From Virgibacillus_O sediminis (GTDB lineage: Bacteria; Bacillota; Bacilli; Bacillales; Amphibacillaceae): a DNA stretch of 64,000 nt. Positions 16,018 to 25,253 of the stretch are shown here, one piece after another. Both the position numbers and the translations under genes were made by a program. Position 1 is the stretch's first letter. Each line of letters starts with the position of its first letter. The DNA is taken from the NCBI RefSeq assembly GCF_042643265.1, contig NZ_JBHRRZ010000015.1, positions 255,669 to 319,668 on the forward strand. The letters run 5' to 3'. Under the pieces are notes generated by a model that saw nothing but the letters and a program-made list of their open reading frames with translations, was not told where the DNA came from and ran no database searches.

Positions 16018-16611
16018 TTATTCCTCCTTTTGTGATTTCTTTTTATTTTTTTTGGATATTATCCGTTTCGCTTTAAGAAGTGCAAGGATAGTTTTTCCGG
16101 TTCTCATGGAAACCATACAGTCAATCGTGCTGGACATTTCCCTCCCTTGGAAAATAGGGATTACTTGTATATCGGGTTCACATTCCAGCCTCCCGAACTC
16201 GGCAATCATACCAATTAAGGCACCTTTTACCGACCAGGCCCCTCCGGCAAGCATTCCTGTACTGGCCGCATCTCCGGTCCCCCCCTTGGTGTACCACTTC
16301 AGCTGATGGAAATGCATATTTTTTAAAATGGCATAAAGGTATCTGCTAACATCCATGGTTATGTTAAGCATTTCTTTCACTTTTCGGGAAAAGGAACCGG
16401 ATACTAAATGGTCCAGTGAGTCCAACCAATCATTATCCTCCCTTTTCTCCCTGGTGATATCTCTTGAGAATACTCTGAGCCTCAGGAAAAGAACTGAAAT
16501 TGACAGTAGCTGTCCATTGCCCGAATATGTATAATTTACGGTTATATAGATCCTGGAAAATAACAGGAGTATCAGAAGAATGAAAAGGATCGCTAACGAT
16601 AAATAGACCAT
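16018..16611 (-). CDS. ytfI: DUF2953 membrane protein YtfI
   Basis: YtfI is the conserved operon partner of ytfJ and is forespore expressed in B. subtilis. The 197-residue protein has one N-terminal membrane helix (MVYLSLAILFILLILLLF), a short beta-rich segment and the family motif WYTKGGTGDAASTGMLAG around residue 125, ending in a lysine-rich tail. I use the ATG at 16611 because GAAGGTCA lies 6-7 nt upstream; the longer frame from 16656 lacks a ribosome site. Function beyond sporulation is unknown. Confidence 0.85.
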   Translation of the reverse strand: MVYLSLAILFILLILLLFSRIYITVNYTYSGNGQLLSISVLFLRLRVFSRDITREKREDNDWLDSLDHLVSGSFSRKVKEMLNITMDVSRYLYAILKNMHFHQLKWYTKGGTGDAASTGMLAGGAWSVKGALIGMIAEFGRLECEPDIQVIPIFQGREMSSTIDCMVSMRTGKTILALLKAKRIISKKNKKKSQKEE

Positions 16612-16678
16612 CTGATGACCTTCTTTTTTTATATTCCTATCCTTAGATTGCACCATATAAGGAAACCTACTCGTATAA

Positions 16679-16708
16679 TTGGGATAAAGTCCCTTTAAAT
16701 GCTAAAAT
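16679..16708 (+). promoter_or_regulatory. Promoter of the NAD kinase gene
   Basis: TTGGGA (16679-16684) and TAAAAT (16703-16708), 18 nt apart, 33 nt before the start codon. Confidence 0.5.
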
Positions 16709-16741
16709 GAGGAAAAACCTATCAATGGAGGTAATGAAATA

Positions 16742-17543
16742 ATGGCAGCACGAAATAAATTATTTTTTTATAGTCCTAATCTGAATGAGATGGCAAATAA
16801 ACTGCAGCCTCTGTATGAATTGGCGGAGAAAAATGATTTTGTGCTTACTGAAGATGATAAGGAAGCTAATATTATTGTCGGTATCGGAGGGGACGGAACC
16901 TTTCTTCAAGCCGTAAGAAAAACCGGTTTCCGTCAGGATTGCCTTTATGCTGGTATAACCGTTGCCGGAGAATCCGGATTTATACTGCGATTTTGATTTA
17001 GACAACTTTGAGGATATGCTTCAGTCGCTGCAGCATGAGGAATTAGAAGTCCGCCGCTTTCCTGTCATAGATACGATCATTAACGGGGACAGCACCTACC
17101 AATGCTTAAATGAACTAAGTCTCCGTTCTTCCATCATTAAAACTATTGCAGTTAATGTTTATATTGATGAACAACCTTTCGAAACCTTTCGGGGAGACGG
17201 GTTGATTGTTGCTACACCAACAGGGAGTACAGGCTATAATAAATCCATTCATGGTGCAGTCATGGACCCGCTGTTGGAAGGATTCCAAGTATCTGAATTA
17301 GCTTCTCTTAACAACAACCGCTACCGCACCCTTGGGTCATCTTTTGTATTAGGAAAGGGGCGTACGCTCAAGCTGGAAATTATTCAGGACGGGAATGATT
17401 ATCCAATTATCGGCCTGGATAATGAGGCCTACCCCATCCAAAATATTAAGGATGTGAAGGTGACATTGAGCAATAAAATAATTAAAACCGTAAAACTGAA
17501 GAATAACTCCTACTGGGAGAGAGTCCGCCGTACATTTCTATAA
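16742..17543 (+). pseudogene. ytdI: NAD kinase 2, interrupted by a frameshift
   Basis: This NAD kinase would phosphorylate NAD to NADP. Two frames together cover the whole protein. Frame one (from ATG 16742, after AATGGAGG) encodes the N-terminal part with the catalytic IVGIGGDGTFLQAVRKT and runs to a TGA at 16994-16996. Frame two continues from about 16979 with LYCDFDLDNFEDML and contains CLNELSLRSSIIKT, ETFRGDGLIVATPTGSTGYN, GLDNEAYPIQ and the family C-terminus WERVRRTFL. Removing one T from the TTT at 16979-16981 restores a continuous frame matching B. subtilis YtdI (GLYCDF). All motifs are otherwise intact, so this is a very recent mutation or a sequencing error. A second NAD kinase normally exists elsewhere. 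Confidence 0.88.
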
Positions 17544-17548
17544 AACTA

Positions 17549-17581
17549 GAAACCCTCCCCGCTACATGCGGGAAGGGTTTC
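17549..17581. terminator. Bidirectional terminator, NAD kinase / ytcJ
   Basis: A stem GAAACCCT-CCCGC with its complement GCGGG-AGGGTTTC (17549-17581) overlaps the ytcJ stop, with T-rich sequence following. Confidence 0.85.
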
Positions 17582-19160
17582 TTTCATATACAATCTCTCC
17601 GTCCACTATCGTCATTTCAATTGGAATATCCTGAATATGTTCTGGGTCTGCCTGGAAAATATCTTCCCCCAGAATTGTAAAGTCGGCACGGTAGCCTTCT
17701 GCAATCAACCCTCTGCTATCTTCCTGGTTAACCACATACGCACTGCCAGCAGTATACAATTGAATCGCTTCAAATACAGTTAGCTTCTCTTCTGGATGAT
17801 ATACTTCATGGTCAATGGTGGACCTCCGTGTAACTGCAGCTTGAATTCCCACAAGTGGGGCCACTTCCTCAATAGGAGCATCCGAACCGCCCGCACAGGA
17901 GATTTGATGATCCATCATTGTCTTCCATGCATAGGAAAGTTTGAGACGTTCCTCTCCGAGACGATCAATTACCCATGGAAAATCAGAAGTCATAAATGAT
18001 GGCTGGATATCAACAACTACCGGAAGCTGCTTTAGCCGGTCTAAGGTCGATTCATTTAATATCACACCGTGGATGATACGGTCCCTTGCGCCATTTTCCA
18101 GTGGATACTTATGGATTAAATCGGCAATCTCTTGGACCGCCCTGTCCCCAATCGCATGTACAGCAATGGGAAGCCCATGTTCTCTCGCTTTTTTTATGAT
18201 TCTTTCGAGCTCTTCAGTCTCATGAATGGCAAAACCTTTATTGCCGGGATCATCGGAATAGTCTTCAGAGAGCCAGGCCGTACGTCCCCCTAAAGCTCCA
18301 TCGGAAAATATCTTTACTGCGCCCAATTCCACATACCTGGTCCCGCTTAAATAGCGAAGTCGATCACTGATCAGCTCATCCAGCACGTCATGATGCACGA
18401 GTAGATGTGCTTTGAATCTCCGGTCTCCACTAAGCGCATTTTGATACGCATCAAGGGTCTTCCTATATCCATAATAATTAAGGTCCTCGGTATGGCCGCC
18501 TACCAGGCCTTTGGAGTGCAGGTCATCCACCGCAATCTTAATCACCTGCTCCAGATAGCTCTGTGACACATCAGGCAGAGAATCCTTTACCAAGTCCTGG
18601 GCATTGTCAAGGAGATATCCTGTCGCATCTCCATTGTCGTCTCTGACAATCCTTCCGCCCTGCGGATCGGACGTCTCCTTCCCAACATCAGCCATCTCCA
18701 ATGCCTTTGTGTTAGCAATTAAAGCATGCCTGCACACTCGGGTAAGCATCATCGGGTTGTTCGGTGCAATTTCATCCAGCTCTGTGCGGTGAATGATCGA
18801 TGGGTTCTCCCATTGGTTCTCATTCCACCCCTCCCCTATCAGCCATTCTCCTTCAGACAGGTATGGTATACGATTTTGTAATGCTTCTTTTATTTCGCCT
18901 GCTGAGGTCATTTGTGATAGGTCTAGCCTAAGAAGCTTTTCGCCATGCATCACAATATGAAGATGACTATCCACAAGGCCAGGAATCATTGTCCTTCCTT
19001 GCAGGTTCACCTCTTTATCAATATCATCATAGAATGAATGATATAACTTTTCATATGTACCAGCTGCTTTTATTGTATCATCTTCTGTAAAAACGGCTTC
19101 TGCCATGGATCCCTCATGCTCCATGGTATAGATCTGTCCTCCAAACCATAAAATCCCCAT
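17562..19160 (-). CDS. ytcJ: Amidohydrolase family 3 protein YtcJ
   Basis: This is a metal-dependent hydrolase of the amidohydrolase superfamily (YtcJ/AepA type) with unknown substrate. The 532-residue protein starts MGILWFGGQIYTM. Metal ligands are seen in PGLVDSHLHIVMHG (HxH, about residue 55), the active-site K in VELGAVKIFSDGALGG, two histidines in PIAVHAIGDRA and DRIIHGVI, and the aspartate in SCAGGSDAPIEE. GGAAGGGG precedes the ATG at 19160; 17 upstream in-frame codons are rejected. Its position next to ytdI and sspA matches B. subtilis. No signal peptide is visible, so it is cytosolic. Confidence 0.92.
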   Translation of the reverse strand: MGILWFGGQIYTMEHEGSMAEAVFTEDDTIKAAGTYEKLYHSFYDDIDKEVNLQGRTMIPGLVDSHLHIVMHGEKLLRLDLSQMTSAGEIKEALQNRIPYLSEGEWLIGEGWNENQWENPSIIHRTELDEIAPNNPMMLTRVCRHALIANTKALEMADVGKETSDPQGGRIVRDDNGDATGYLLDNAQDLVKDSLPDVSQSYLEQVIKIAVDDLHSKGLVGGHTEDLNYYGYRKTLDAYQNALSGDRRFKAHLLVHHDVLDELISDRLRYLSGTRYVELGAVKIFSDGALGGRTAWLSEDYSDDPGNKGFAIHETEELERIIKKAREHGLPIAVHAIGDRAVQEIADLIHKYPLENGARDRIIHGVILNESTLDRLKQLPVVVDIQPSFMTSDFPWVIDRLGEERLKLSYAWKTMMDHQISCAGGSDAPIEEVAPLVGIQAAVTRRSTIDHEVYHPEEKLTVFEAIQLYTAGSAYVVNQEDSRGLIAEGYRADFTILGEDIFQADPEHIQDIPIEMTIVDGEIVYERNPSRM

Positions 19161-19280
19161 TTTTTCATTCCCCTTCCAAAAATACCTCTCTTTTACTTTA
19201 CCTATTTTCATGCCAAATTACAAAACTTGAGGGCTATCCCCACAAGGATAGCCCAATAGCCATATTCATATTAAATTGAT

Positions 19281-19490
19281 TTATTGTTGACCTTGCTGGC
19301 CGCTAAATTGCTGCTCAGCCATAGAAACGAGACGTTTTGTGATTTCTCCACCAACAGATCCGTTGGCACGGGAAGTAGTATCTGCACCAAGTTGTACACC
19401 AAATTCCTGGGCAATTTCAACTTTCATTTGGTCTAGAGCTTGTTGAACACCAGGCACTAGCAATTGATTTGAATTATTGTTGTTTGCCAT
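19281..19490 (-). CDS. sspA: Alpha/beta-type small acid-soluble spore protein
   Basis: SASPs coat spore DNA, protecting it from UV and heat, and are digested at germination. The 69-residue protein has an Asn-rich N-terminus, the LLVPGVQQALDQMKVEIAQE helix with the GPR protease site E-I-A (E/FGVQLG), and the second conserved block RANGSVGGEITKRLV. The length and both signatures are those of the alpha/beta type. The AAGGAGG ribosome site is strong and immediately follows a hairpin. It adjoins thiI, as sspA does in B. subtilis. Confidence 0.96.
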   Translation of the reverse strand: MANNNNSNQLLVPGVQQALDQMKVEIAQEFGVQLGADTTSRANGSVGGEITKRLVSMAEQQFSGQQGQQ

Positions 19491-19502
19491 GTCAGTTCAC
19501 CT

Positions 19503-19531
19503 CCTTGGTACGCTTATGATGTGTACCAAGG
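19503..19531 (-). promoter_or_regulatory. Hairpin abutting the sspA ribosome site
   Basis: CCTTGGTAC (19503-19511) and GTACCAAGG (19523-19531) form a perfect 9-bp stem with an 11-nt loop in the sspA leader. Its 3' arm includes the first bases of AAGGAGG. It could stabilise the message or limit ribosome access. Confidence 0.6.
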
Positions 19532-19536
19532 GAGAA

Positions 19537-19565
19537 AATCATGCATTTAACTGATTGGTATATGC
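19537..19565 (-). promoter_or_regulatory. Possible sigma-G promoter of sspA
   Basis: On the minus strand GCATAT (19560-19565) is followed after 16 nt by CATGATT (19537-19543). This resembles the forespore sigma-G elements (GCATA and CATNNTA), which drive SASP genes. Confidence 0.45.
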
Positions 19566-19589
19566 TGGTTGTTCAACCAGTTGCTGCCG

Positions 19590-20792
19590 TCAAAACAAAT
19601 CATCCATGTCATTCAATTGCTTTTTCTTATCGTCGAGCTTAATTGTTTCAATGCCCGCTACCGCTTCGTCAATTAGATGGCTGAAATCTTTTTGCCCCTC
19701 AAATTGATTAACTTTCTCTCTCGTAGGTCTGGTCTTGGGAGATTTCGGCACAAAGATGGTACAGCAATCTTCATACGGAAGTATAGAGGTCTCATACGTT
19801 CCTATTTGTTTGGAGATGTCAATAATCTCATGTTTATCCATTGCAATTAACGGACGGATAATTGGGTAGTTGGTAACCTCATTTATAGTATGCATACTCT
19901 CCATCGTCTGACTGGCAACCTGACCTAGGTTCTCACCTGTTGTCATAGAGAGAATAGATTCCTGTTCACATACCTTTTCACTTATCCGCATCATCATTCG
20001 ACGCATGATTGTCATGGCATAACCCTCTGGCATTTCTCGGAAGATTTCCTGCTGAAGCTTAGTGAAAGGCACAATATGAACCTTCACCGTCCTCCCGAAA
20101 TCTGTTAGCTGTTCTGCTAGGTCGAGTACCTTCTGTTTGGCTCTTTCACTCGTGAACGGAGGTGAATGGAAATGGATAGCTTCGATTTGGACACCTCGTT
20201 TCATAGCAAGATACCCTGCAACCGGACTGTCAATTCCGCCAGACAGGAGAAGCAGCGATTTCCCTGCAGTTCCTACTGGGAGCCCGCCAAGTCCAGGGAT
20301 TACACGAGAAGTGATGTAGGTGGCCTCCATTCTGATCTCCACCTTAATTTCCATGTCAGGCTGATGGACGTCCACCGAATACCCTTCCGTATTGGCAAGC
20401 AAATGACCGCCAAGCACCTGATTCATTTCCTGTGAAGCTATCGGAAACTCCTTATCAATCCTTTTTACACTGACTTTGAAAGTATTGATGTTTTCCCCGC
20501 TTTCCAAGGCATACAGGGCAGCTGCCTTGACCGCTTCCACTTCATTCTCTACTTTTATTGCTGGACTTAGACTTTGAATTCCGAATATTTTCCTGCATTT
20601 GTCAATGATCGGTTCTGCTTCATGTCCATTAAGCAGGACAAACATCCGTCCTTGTGTCCGTTTTACTTTGGCATCGGGAAATTCCTTCAGTTTATGCTGG
20701 ATATTTTCCTGCAGTTTTAGGATGAACTGCTTTCTGTTTTTCCCTTTCAGAGCCATTTCACCATAGCGTATTAAAATATGATCATATTGCAT
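19590..20792 (-). CDS. thiI: tRNA 4-thiouridine sulfurtransferase ThiI
   Basis: ThiI adenylates and thiolates U8 of tRNA using sulfur from a dedicated cysteine desulfurase, and in some bacteria supplies sulfur for thiazole. The 400-residue protein has the ferredoxin-like and THUMP domains (about 1-165, starting MQYDHILIRYGEMALKGKNR) and a PP-loop ATPase domain with LLLSGGIDSPVAGYLAMKRG. There is no rhodanese extension, as usual for Bacillus. GGAGTAGAT precedes the ATG. The gene is 7 nt downstream of nifZ, its partner, so they form an operon. Confidence 0.97.
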   Translation of the reverse strand: MQYDHILIRYGEMALKGKNRKQFILKLQENIQHKLKEFPDAKVKRTQGRMFVLLNGHEAEPIIDKCRKIFGIQSLSPAIKVENEVEAVKAAALYALESGENINTFKVSVKRIDKEFPIASQEMNQVLGGHLLANTEGYSVDVHQPDMEIKVEIRMEATYITSRVIPGLGGLPVGTAGKSLLLLSGGIDSPVAGYLAMKRGVQIEAIHFHSPPFTSERAKQKVLDLAEQLTDFGRTVKVHIVPFTKLQQEIFREMPEGYAMTIMRRMMMRISEKVCEQESILSMTTGENLGQVASQTMESMHTINEVTNYPIIRPLIAMDKHEIIDISKQIGTYETSILPYEDCCTIFVPKSPKTRPTREKVNQFEGQKDFSHLIDEAVAGIETIKLDDKKKQLNDMDDLF

Positions 20793-20799
20793 TTGACAT

Positions 20800-21939
20800 C
20801 TACTCCATTACTTCTTTAAATTGTCTGATTGACCGGTCTAGTGCGGAAAGAAATGTATCTATCTCCTCCCGGGTATTATCGTAGCTCAAGCTTACTCGTA
20901 ATGCGGAAGTGGTCCGGTCATTACCCCAGCCACATGCCGAAAGGATTTTGCTTTCATCCTTCTGCTTGGAAGAACAGGCAGATTTCGTTGATATATATAT
21001 CCCTTCCTCGCCCAACATATGAATCAGCACTTCTGGTTTGGTTCCCGGTACAGAGAAATTCATAATATGTGGCGCGGAAGATTCTGGTGTATTGATCTTT
21101 ACATCTTGGATTTTAGACAGTTGTTCACGAAGATGCAGCTGCAAACGGCGCAGCTGGTCGCCTTCCTTTTTTTCGCGTTCGGTTATCAGCCTTAAGGCTT
21201 TGGCCATCGACACAGCTCCCGCAAGGTTTTCCGTCCCTGAACGATGTCCATATTCCTGGCTTCCTCCGTGGAGAAGTGGGAACAGAGTTGTTCCTTGTTT
21301 TATATATAAGATTCCCGTTCCTTTCAATCCATGTATTTTATGGCCGGAAAAAGTACATAAATCAATTCCACTCCCCCTAAGCTTAAGCGGCAGCTTGCCG
21401 ACTCCCTGGACATTGTCGACATGGAAGAACAGTTTTGGGTGCTGTTTGGCAACAGCAGCTGCTTCCTGGATTGGTTGAACCGAACCAATTTCATTATTTA
21501 CATGCATGAGAGAAATCAAGATGGTATCATCCCTGACGGCCTTTTTTAAATCAGTTATTGATATTACACCATTTTGATTGACGGGTAAATAGGTTACCTC
21601 GAATCCCAGCCTTTCCAGCCCCCTGCATGCCTCCTCTACGGATGGATGCTCCACTTCGGATGTAATAATATGTTTCCCTCTATTTTGATGTTCCAAAGCA
21701 ATGCCTTTTATCGCGGTATTATTTCCTTCCGTTCCTCCAGAGGTAAATACAATTTCAGACTCTGTAACCCCAATTATTTCCGCCGCCTGTTGCTTGGCCT
21801 TATGGAGTAGTTGTTCCGCCTCACCGCCAAATTGATGAATGGAAGAAGGATTAGCATAATATTTAGTTGTAACCTGTTCAAAACTCCTCATTACGGAGGG
21901 TTCTGGTTTGGTAGTTGCACTATTATCAAGATAAATCAT
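20800..21939 (-). CDS. nifZ: Cysteine desulfurase NifZ (IscS-like)
   Basis: This PLP enzyme takes sulfur from cysteine and passes it to ThiI for 4-thiouridine. The 379-residue protein shows the N-terminal YLDNSATTKP, the PLP-binding lysine in LCTFSGHKIHGLKGTG (about residue 198) and the active cysteine loop STKSACSSKQKDES (about residue 320). The short loop with the following SSK fits the IscS/NifS group rather than SufS. Synteny with thiI and ezrA matches B. subtilis nifZ. Confidence 0.95.
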   Translation of the reverse strand: MIYLDNSATTKPEPSVMRSFEQVTTKYYANPSSIHQFGGEAEQLLHKAKQQAAEIIGVTESEIVFTSGGTEGNNTAIKGIALEHQNRGKHIITSEVEHPSVEEACRGLERLGFEVTYLPVNQNGVISITDLKKAVRDDTILISLMHVNNEIGSVQPIQEAAAVAKQHPKLFFHVDNVQGVGKLPLKLRGSGIDLCTFSGHKIHGLKGTGILYIKQGTTLFPLLHGGSQEYGHRSGTENLAGAVSMAKALRLITEREKKEGDQLRRLQLHLREQLSKIQDVKINTPESSAPHIMNFSVPGTKPEVLIHMLGEEGIYISTKSACSSKQKDESKILSACGWGNDRTTSALRVSLSYDNTREEIDTFLSALDRSIRQFKEVME

Positions 21940-22062
21940 TCATTATACCCCTTATTTCAGAAAACTTGCCTGCACTTTTACGGCGCAGGCTGGAAGTCCT
22001 TAACTATACTTTTATAGAAACTAATCTGTCATCGAAAAAACTTTTCATTTCTTTTCCAAGAC

Positions 22063-22132
22063 AAAAGGGAAGGCTGACTTAGTAAAGGATTCCTTACATA
22101 TCCTTTTCCTAATGACAGCCTTTATCCCTTTT
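22063..22132 (-). terminator. Terminator after ezrA
   Basis: AAAAGGGA-AGGCTG (22063-22076) pairs with CAGCCT-TCCCTTTT (22116-22132) with a 3-nt asymmetry, and A/T runs flank it. It overlaps the ezrA stop and precedes the nifZ leader. Confidence 0.6.
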
Positions 22133-23826
22133 TATGAACTGCTGACCATCTGAACCTCTTCAATCCGTTTTAAAGCTCCAGGTTCAATTTCTTCTACGGC
22201 TTTTGCTGCCTGCTCCAAGGCCAATTCATATTCATATGATCTGAACAGCCTTTCCGCTTCAGCCAATTTCCCCGCCAACATGGCATCTTGACTGCGATAA
22301 CGGTTAGCATATTGGATGACCTGCTCCGTTAAATAAGCCTGTTCAAGCATCAATTCCGTTTGTTCCATGGCCTTATCTACCGCTTCTTTCGAATTATTCA
22401 GCGCCTCCTGCACGTTTACCATATCAAGCGGCTCTGTCTCCAAGGCAGCAAGAACCCTTTCGTTCTTGCTGGAAGCTTCATCTAAAAGATTCCATATATA
22501 TGTAGGAACGCCTGGAATATTGCTTTTCTTCAATTTTCTTCCTACTCCTTGAAGCTGTGTTCTAATTTCCATCAATTTCTCTTTTGCTTCCAGTTCATCC
22601 TTACGTAAATTGTGGATCCTCTTTTTGAATTCTTCATGTTTCGCCTGCAATTCCTGTACCTGGCGGAAGCCTTCTTCCACTTTCTCTCGTACCTCCGAAT
22701 GTGCCGCATTATCATTTTCCAAATCCTTCGACATATCATCAAGCTCATCTCTTAATGATTCGATCGCCGTTTCAATACCCAGGTACTTTTCCATGTCACT
22801 GTCTTCCAGATGGTAAGCTTCGCGCAATTCCTGGAGGTCTTCTTTTGTTTCCGTGAATGTGATCGTCAGTTCATTCAATGTATGTTCATATTCCGGCATT
22901 TCTTTGTCTAAGTAGTTTTTGGCTACAGCTTCTTTTTCTAGAAGGTCGTACATCTCTGTAATGCCTGCCTCTACCTCGGCAACAATTTCACTGACGCCGT
23001 CCATCTCAGCATTTTCCAATTTGCTTACATTGCTTAATAATTTTTCCTGATATGTAAGAATTTCGGTTTCAAAGCCGAGGTGGGAAACATGATAGCCGGC
23101 TTCTTCCATCTCCCTTAGTCCGCCCGAAAGATTCTCCAGCTGAGAAGGAAGCTCTTGCTTCGACTTCTTATACAATGACGGGAATTCCTCTATCTGCTTT
23201 TGCAGCTCCACCACTCTGTCCTTCAGGCGGTCAACCAACCTCTTCGCTTCCAGATAATTTCCTTCTTCGGCAAGCTCTTGGTATTGATCCAGCATTTCTT
23301 CAAGCTTATCAATTTCTCTGTCAAAATGGAGTTCTGCTTTTCCATATTGGTAACGGTTCTGGGATATCTGCTTCCTAAGAGCCTTCACCTGCGGCTGGAG
23401 ATTCTCCATTTCCGTCCGGCTTGACTCTTCTGAATCAATCAGTTCATCGACCTCTTTTAATATGATTTCTATTCTCTTTTCAATGGATTGGAGTATCTCT
23501 TCCACGTCACTTAATATCCGCTTCGATCTGGTGAAAAGATAGCGGTCAGCAGCCTCTTCCGCATCGAATAAATGTTCCTCGATATCCGGAAGCTCTTTGG
23601 ATGCGATAGTATCCCACCGCTCTTTCCAATCCTCGAATTTCTCTTGGGTCTCACCTGATAGATTGAGGCTCTTAATACGCGATAGATGTGCTGCAATATT
23701 CCGATCCATTATATCCATTTTCCAAGCCTCATACTTATCCACTTCATCATAGACCCGCTTACGTATAATCAGGCCTGCTATGATTAGTACGATGATTGCC
23801 AGTATGATTCCAATTACGTACGCCAT
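22132..23826 (-). CDS. ezrA: Septation ring regulator EzrA
   Basis: EzrA is a membrane-anchored spectrin-like protein that restrains FtsZ assembly and moves PBP1 to the septum. The 564-residue protein has one N-terminal membrane helix (VIGIILAIIVLIIAGLII, about residues 3-21), then coiled coils over nearly the whole length, matching the B. subtilis 562-residue protein. The juxtamembrane EAWKMDIMDRNIAAHLSRI block is typical. It sits between refZ and nifZ, as expected. GGGGGCTT precedes the ATG at about 10 nt. Confidence 0.96.
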   Translation of the reverse strand: MAYVIGIILAIIVLIIAGLIIRKRVYDEVDKYEAWKMDIMDRNIAAHLSRIKSLNLSGETQEKFEDWKERWDTIASKELPDIEEHLFDAEEAADRYLFTRSKRILSDVEEILQSIEKRIEIILKEVDELIDSEESSRTEMENLQPQVKALRKQISQNRYQYGKAELHFDREIDKLEEMLDQYQELAEEGNYLEAKRLVDRLKDRVVELQKQIEEFPSLYKKSKQELPSQLENLSGGLREMEEAGYHVSHLGFETEILTYQEKLLSNVSKLENAEMDGVSEIVAEVEAGITEMYDLLEKEAVAKNYLDKEMPEYEHTLNELTITFTETKEDLQELREAYHLEDSDMEKYLGIETAIESLRDELDDMSKDLENDNAAHSEVREKVEEGFRQVQELQAKHEEFKKRIHNLRKDELEAKEKLMEIRTQLQGVGRKLKKSNIPGVPTYIWNLLDEASSKNERVLAALETEPLDMVNVQEALNNSKEAVDKAMEQTELMLEQAYLTEQVIQYANRYRSQDAMLAGKLAEAERLFRSYEYELALEQAAKAVEEIEPGALKRIEEVQMVSSS

Positions 23827-24010
23827 CTGTATGTAAGCCCCCTAACCAAATTCCTATAAGAGGCAGCAATTGCAAAAGCCTCCTGAAGAACAAATTATCA
23901 TAAAAATTCCGCCTGTAATTTTCTATTACCTATAATACCATGCAACCGGCAATTTTGGCTAAAAAAATACAAATAAATTAATAATTCGCCGCTTATCGTT
24001 TCTTTCCCTG

Positions 24011-24637
24011 CTATTCTTTCAGTTCCGCTTGTTTTTCAGCCATAAGGAAATCCAGCCATTGGTGAACGGTTTTTACGTATTTTTTCACAAACACGTCGTG
24101 GGAATAATCTCCAACTACTTTGTCCTTCCACTCATTCTGCATAACATAGGGTGTAACCAGCATCCCTTTTAACTGCAGGAGGATAAATACGGCATCCAGC
24201 CCTTTCCGTCTATGACTCTTCAAAGCCTCTTGAAAGGCATTACTGATCAGATAATTTTCCTTCGCCAAATATGTTACTGCCATTTCCCGGACAAATACGG
24301 AGTCTAGGGAAAGTTCCCTGTGTATAAAACAGGAGAATTGATGATGCTCTTGCTTATATTTTATAATCTCAAACACCAACTGTTTCAGCCTGTCCAGAGA
24401 GGAACCTTCTTCCATTTGGCTCCATACCTCTTCCATTCTTTTCAAATATGCTTCATAATACTGGGTAACGGCATACTCCAACAGCCCCTGCTTGCTTTTG
24501 AAGTAGTAACTGATTAGAGAAACATTTACAGAGGCTTTATCGGCAATATCTCTGACCGAAGTGCCGCTGAAACCCTTTTGATAGAATAATGAAGAAGCTG
24601 CATTTATCACTTTTTGCTTTGAAGGGTTTTTTTTCAT
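24011..24637 (-). CDS. refZ: TetR-family FtsZ regulator RefZ
   Basis: RefZ (YttP) is a TetR-like DNA-binding protein that binds motifs near the origin and helps shift FtsZ to the polar position at sporulation. The 208-residue protein starts MKKNPSKQKVINAASSLFYQ; the HTH is GTSVRDIADKASVNVSLISYYF (about 27-48), then KSKQGLLEY. The rest is helical. AAGGAG precedes the ATG at 24637, so I use it; eight further in-frame codons upstream are rejected. The N-terminal third matches B. subtilis RefZ closely, and synteny with ezrA and ytsP agrees. Confidence 0.9.
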   Translation of the reverse strand: MKKNPSKQKVINAASSLFYQKGFSGTSVRDIADKASVNVSLISYYFKSKQGLLEYAVTQYYEAYLKRMEEVWSQMEEGSSLDRLKQLVFEIIKYKQEHHQFSCFIHRELSLDSVFVREMAVTYLAKENYLISNAFQEALKSHRRKGLDAVFILLQLKGMLVTPYVMQNEWKDKVVGDYSHDVFVKKYVKTVHQWLDFLMAEKQAELKE

Positions 24638-24697
24638 GTTATTCAACTCCTTATATGTCATTTACGACAGGGAGGCCGATTATCCTGCAATTTTACC

Positions 24698-24723
24698 TCG
24701 ACAAAATACATATAGGATGTCGA
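24698..24723. promoter_or_regulatory. Inverted repeat between refZ and ytsP
   Basis: TCGACA (24698-24703) and TGTCGA (24718-24723) form a 6-bp inverted repeat with a 14-nt spacer in the divergent intergenic region. It could be a regulator site for either gene, but the arms are short. Confidence 0.3.
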
Positions 24724-24764
24724 TAATTGTTCAAACGAATCTTAATTATGAAAGGAAAATGTAT

Positions 24765-25253
24765 ATGATTCAAGCAAATGCCTATTCCGGGAATAAGGAG
24801 AAAGACTATCAATTGCTGAATAAACAGCTGAAAGCTCTAATAGAGGACGAGACTGATGCCATTGCCATCCTATCCAATGCCTCCGCACTTTTAAATCAAT
24901 TCTTGAATGACGTAAACTGGGTCGGCTTTTATTTGTGGAAGGATGAGGAGGATGAGCTCATACTCGGACCTTTCCAAGGGCTTCCGGCCTGTGTCCATAT
25001 AGCTTTCGGAAAAGGGGTATGTGGTACAGCTGTCAAAGAACGCAGCACCCAGGTCGTCCCGGATGTCCACCATTTTCCAGGACACATTGCCTGCGACAGT
25101 GCCAGCCGGTCGGAAATAGTCGTTCCAATCACGGTAGATGGTTTTATATACGGTGTTTTGGATATTGACAGCCCAATTACCGACCGTTTCGACGAGATAG
25201 ACCAGAAGTATCTGGAGGAGTTTACAGCTATTCTGGAACAGTTTCTGAGTTAA
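24765..25253 (+). CDS. ytsP: GAF-domain free methionine-R-sulfoxide reductase YtsP
   Basis: fRMsr enzymes reduce free methionine-R-sulfoxide in the cytosol. The 162-residue protein is one GAF domain with VNWVGFYLW, LGPFQGLPACVHIAFGKGVCGTA and HFPGHIACDSASRSEIVVPI; the three cysteines in PAC, GVCG and IACD are at the catalytic positions of the family. The ending DIDSPITDRFDEIDQKYLEE is diagnostic. I use the ATG at 24765 (MIQANAYSG) after AAAGGA; an ATG at 24759 is possible. The open frame further upstream reads through the divergent intergenic region. Confidence 0.94.
   Translation: MIQANAYSGNKEKDYQLLNKQLKALIEDETDAIAILSNASALLNQFLNDVNWVGFYLWKDEEDELILGPFQGLPACVHIAFGKGVCGTAVKERSTQVVPDVHHFPGHIACDSASRSEIVVPITVDGFIYGVLDIDSPITDRFDEIDQKYLEEFTAILEQFLS

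Noticed and set aside
15772..16035. Pro-rich plus-strand frame
   Set aside because: It is the antisense of the glycine-rich linker of ytfJ.
22532..22816. Plus-strand frames over ezrA
   Set aside because: They are shadows of a coiled-coil protein rich in Glu, Lys and Leu.
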